Source: SM23-32 sp964434535 (lineage in GTDB: Bacteria; Planctomycetota; Brocadiia; SM23-32). Taken from it: a stretch of DNA of 22,564 nucleotides. Location of the stretch: positions 1 to 22,564 of the forward strand of contig CAYSWA010000036.1 in NCBI GenBank assembly GCA_964434535.1. Direction: 5' to 3'. The notes beneath the pieces were generated by a model. The model was not told where the DNA came from and searched no databases. It saw nothing but the letters and a program-made list of their open reading frames with translations. A program made the position numbers and the translations under genes. Shown here one piece after another: positions 21,492-22,564 of this stretch; position 1 is the first letter of the stretch; each line of letters begins with the position of its first letter.

Positions 21492-22267
21492 TACTGCTCC
21501 TGGGCGGAACCAGCGAGAGCGGGCCGGTCGCGCGCATGTTGCTCGGCATGGGGCATCGCGTGCTGGTCTCCACGCTGACCGACCTGTCGCTGTCCCTGCC
21601 GGAGCACGAGCGCCTGGAGCGCCGCGCGGGCCGGCTCGGCCCCGAGGCGATGGCCGCGCTGGTGCGCCGCGGGGACGTGCGCCTCATCGTCGACGCCACC
21701 CATCCCTATGCCGCCGAGGTGTCGCGGACCGCGCTGGCGGCGTCCGAGGCGACGGGGGTGCTCTGCGTGCGCTTGCTGCGCGAGACCGCGGTAGCGCCCG
21801 CCGAAGACGTAACCTTCGCCGACACCCATGAGGAAGCCGCCCGGTTGGCCTGTGGCGACGGGCGGCCCGTCCTACTGACGGTCGGCACCCGCAACCTGGC
21901 ACCCTACGTTGAGGAGGCGGAGCGGCGGGGGGGGACGCTCTATGCCCGCGTCCTTCCCACCCGGGGGGCCACGGAGGCTTGCGCGCGTGCACGCATCCCC
22001 CCGGAGCGCCGCATCGCCGCCCGGGGTCCGTTCTCGGTCGAGCAGAACCGCGCCCACCTGCGCGAGCGCGACATCGGCGTGCTCGTCACCAAGGACAGCG
22101 GCCGCGCCGGCGGCACCCCGGAGAAGCTGCACGCCGCGCGGCTGGCGGGATGCCGTATCGTGGTGCTGCGCAGGCCCCCCGCAGAGGGCGGGCACGCGTG
22201 CCACAGCATCGCGGAGCTGGAGTGCGAGGTCCGCAGGCTGCTGGACGCGGTGGGCGAGAACGTTTAA
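21488..22267 (+). CDS. cbiJ: Cobalt-precorrin-6A reductase CbiJ
   Basis: CbiJ reduces the macrocycle of cobalt-precorrin-6A with a nicotinamide coenzyme. The 259-residue protein begins MILLLGGTSESGPVARML, the family's nucleotide-binding opening. IVDATHPYAAEVSRTALAA follows, then VLLTVGTRNLAPYVE, ARVLPTRG, RIAARGPFSVEQNRAHLRE and VLVTKDSGRAGGTPEKLHAA, all typical of CbiJ/CobK. The start is GTG, overlapping the cbiH stop as GTGA. It is the last gene of the operon in this window. A 61-base gap without a clear intrinsic terminator follows. Confidence 0.95.
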   Translation: MILLLGGTSESGPVARMLLGMGHRVLVSTLTDLSLSLPEHERLERRAGRLGPEAMAALVRRGDVRLIVDATHPYAAEVSRTALAASEATGVLCVRLLRETAVAPAEDVTFADTHEEAARLACGDGRPVLLTVGTRNLAPYVEEAERRGGTLYARVLPTRGATEACARARIPPERRIAARGPFSVEQNRAHLRERDIGVLVTKDSGRAGGTPEKLHAARLAGCRIVVLRRPPAEGGHACHSIAELECEVRRLLDAVGENV

Positions 22268-22328
22268 GCTGGGGCCCGCCGGGCACGTGTCGTCGACCGC
22301 AGCTTCCACACCTTCACCGGACGAGAAC

Positions 22329-22564
22329 ATGCCACAGCCATCCGATAAGCATCCGCAGGGGTCCGATACGACCGGCGAGACCCTGATCGCTCCTGGCGTC
22401 TGGCCCACGATGATCACGCCGTTCCGCGAGGATGGCGATGTCGACTGGGAAGGGGTCGACGCGCTGGTGGTTCTCAAGTATTACGGGTTCGACGTAGACG
22501 CAAAGGCCGACGGGGAAGGGTGCGGCCGCGGCGACAAGCTCTCGCGCCCGCGCGCGCCCGCCCT
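22329..22564 (+). CDS. Start of a dihydrodipicolinate synthase/N-acetylneuraminate lyase-like gene (partial)
   Basis: From the ATG at 22329 the frame is open to the window end. Residues 23-46 carry the GVWPTMITPFREDGDVDW motif followed by EGVDALV, which is the first strand and helix of the DapA/NanA class I aldolase family. After that, at about base 22465, the reading (VLKYYGFDVDAKADGEGCG) no longer resembles the family, which would continue with a helix and a GxxGLF/GTTGE-type motif. The last 40 bases are extremely GC-rich. I infer either a divergent gene, a frameshift or a chimeric contig end. It would be a separate transcription unit from the B12 operon, of unknown substrate. Confidence 0.55.
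   Translation, partial: MPQPSDKHPQGSDTTGETLIAPGVWPTMITPFREDGDVDWEGVDALVVLKYYGFDVDAKADGEGCGRGDKLSRPRAPA

Overview
This GC-rich bacterial segment has three unequal parts: about 2.2 kb of phage structural genes, a small divergent peptide-modification cassette, and a roughly 18 kb cobalamin (vitamin B12) biosynthesis and cobalt uptake operon. Nothing here fixes the taxon. The phage genes and the palindromic repeats remind me of uncultured Planctomycetota/PVC or similar anaerobes, and I hold that loosely. The cobalamin route is the early-cobalt-insertion (anaerobic) type, because CbiX, CbiD, CbiG and a CbiX-linked CbiC are present and CobG/CobN-type genes are not.

Left end (1-2290, + strand): the C-terminal part of a major capsid protein, a DUF2190-type capsid decoration protein, a small head-tail type protein, a short membrane protein and another small structural protein. 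The first codons of a sixth gene follow, then phage homology stops abruptly just before the 3' end of the radical SAM gene.

Cassette (4152-2326, - strand): a promoter, a cobalamin riboswitch, an intrinsic terminator, a 35-residue precursor peptide (CbpA-like) and a SPASM-type radical SAM peptide maturase (CbpB-like). This is the most interesting part of the window. It is a ribosomally made, enzyme-modified peptide of unknown function that appears to be made when B12 is scarce.

Operon (4212-22267, + strand): a second cobalamin riboswitch with its own terminator, then cobC, cobU, cobT, cobS, a cobD-cobQ fusion, cbiB, an ATP:corrinoid adenosyltransferase gene, cbiA, a cbiX-cbiC fusion, cbiM, a small CbiN-like gene, cbiQ, cbiO, cbiD, cbiE, cbiL, cbiF, a compact cbiG, cbiH and cbiJ. 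Most neighbours share 4-bp ATGA or GTGA stop/start overlaps, so this looks like one translationally coupled polycistron. Together the genes import cobalt (CbiM/N/Q/O), insert it into sirohydrochlorin (CbiX), contract and methylate the ring, amidate it (CbiA, CobQ), adenosylate it, attach aminopropanol phosphate (CobD domain, CbiB) and assemble the lower nucleotide loop (CobU, CobT, CobS, CobC). CbiT and the uroporphyrinogen III methyltransferase are not in the window.

Two genes (cobD-cobQ and cbiA) carry GC-rich palindromic repeats read in frame inside interdomain linkers. The right end holds the start of a dihydrodipicolinate synthase/N-acetylneuraminate lyase-like gene whose similarity breaks off about 100 bases before the end.
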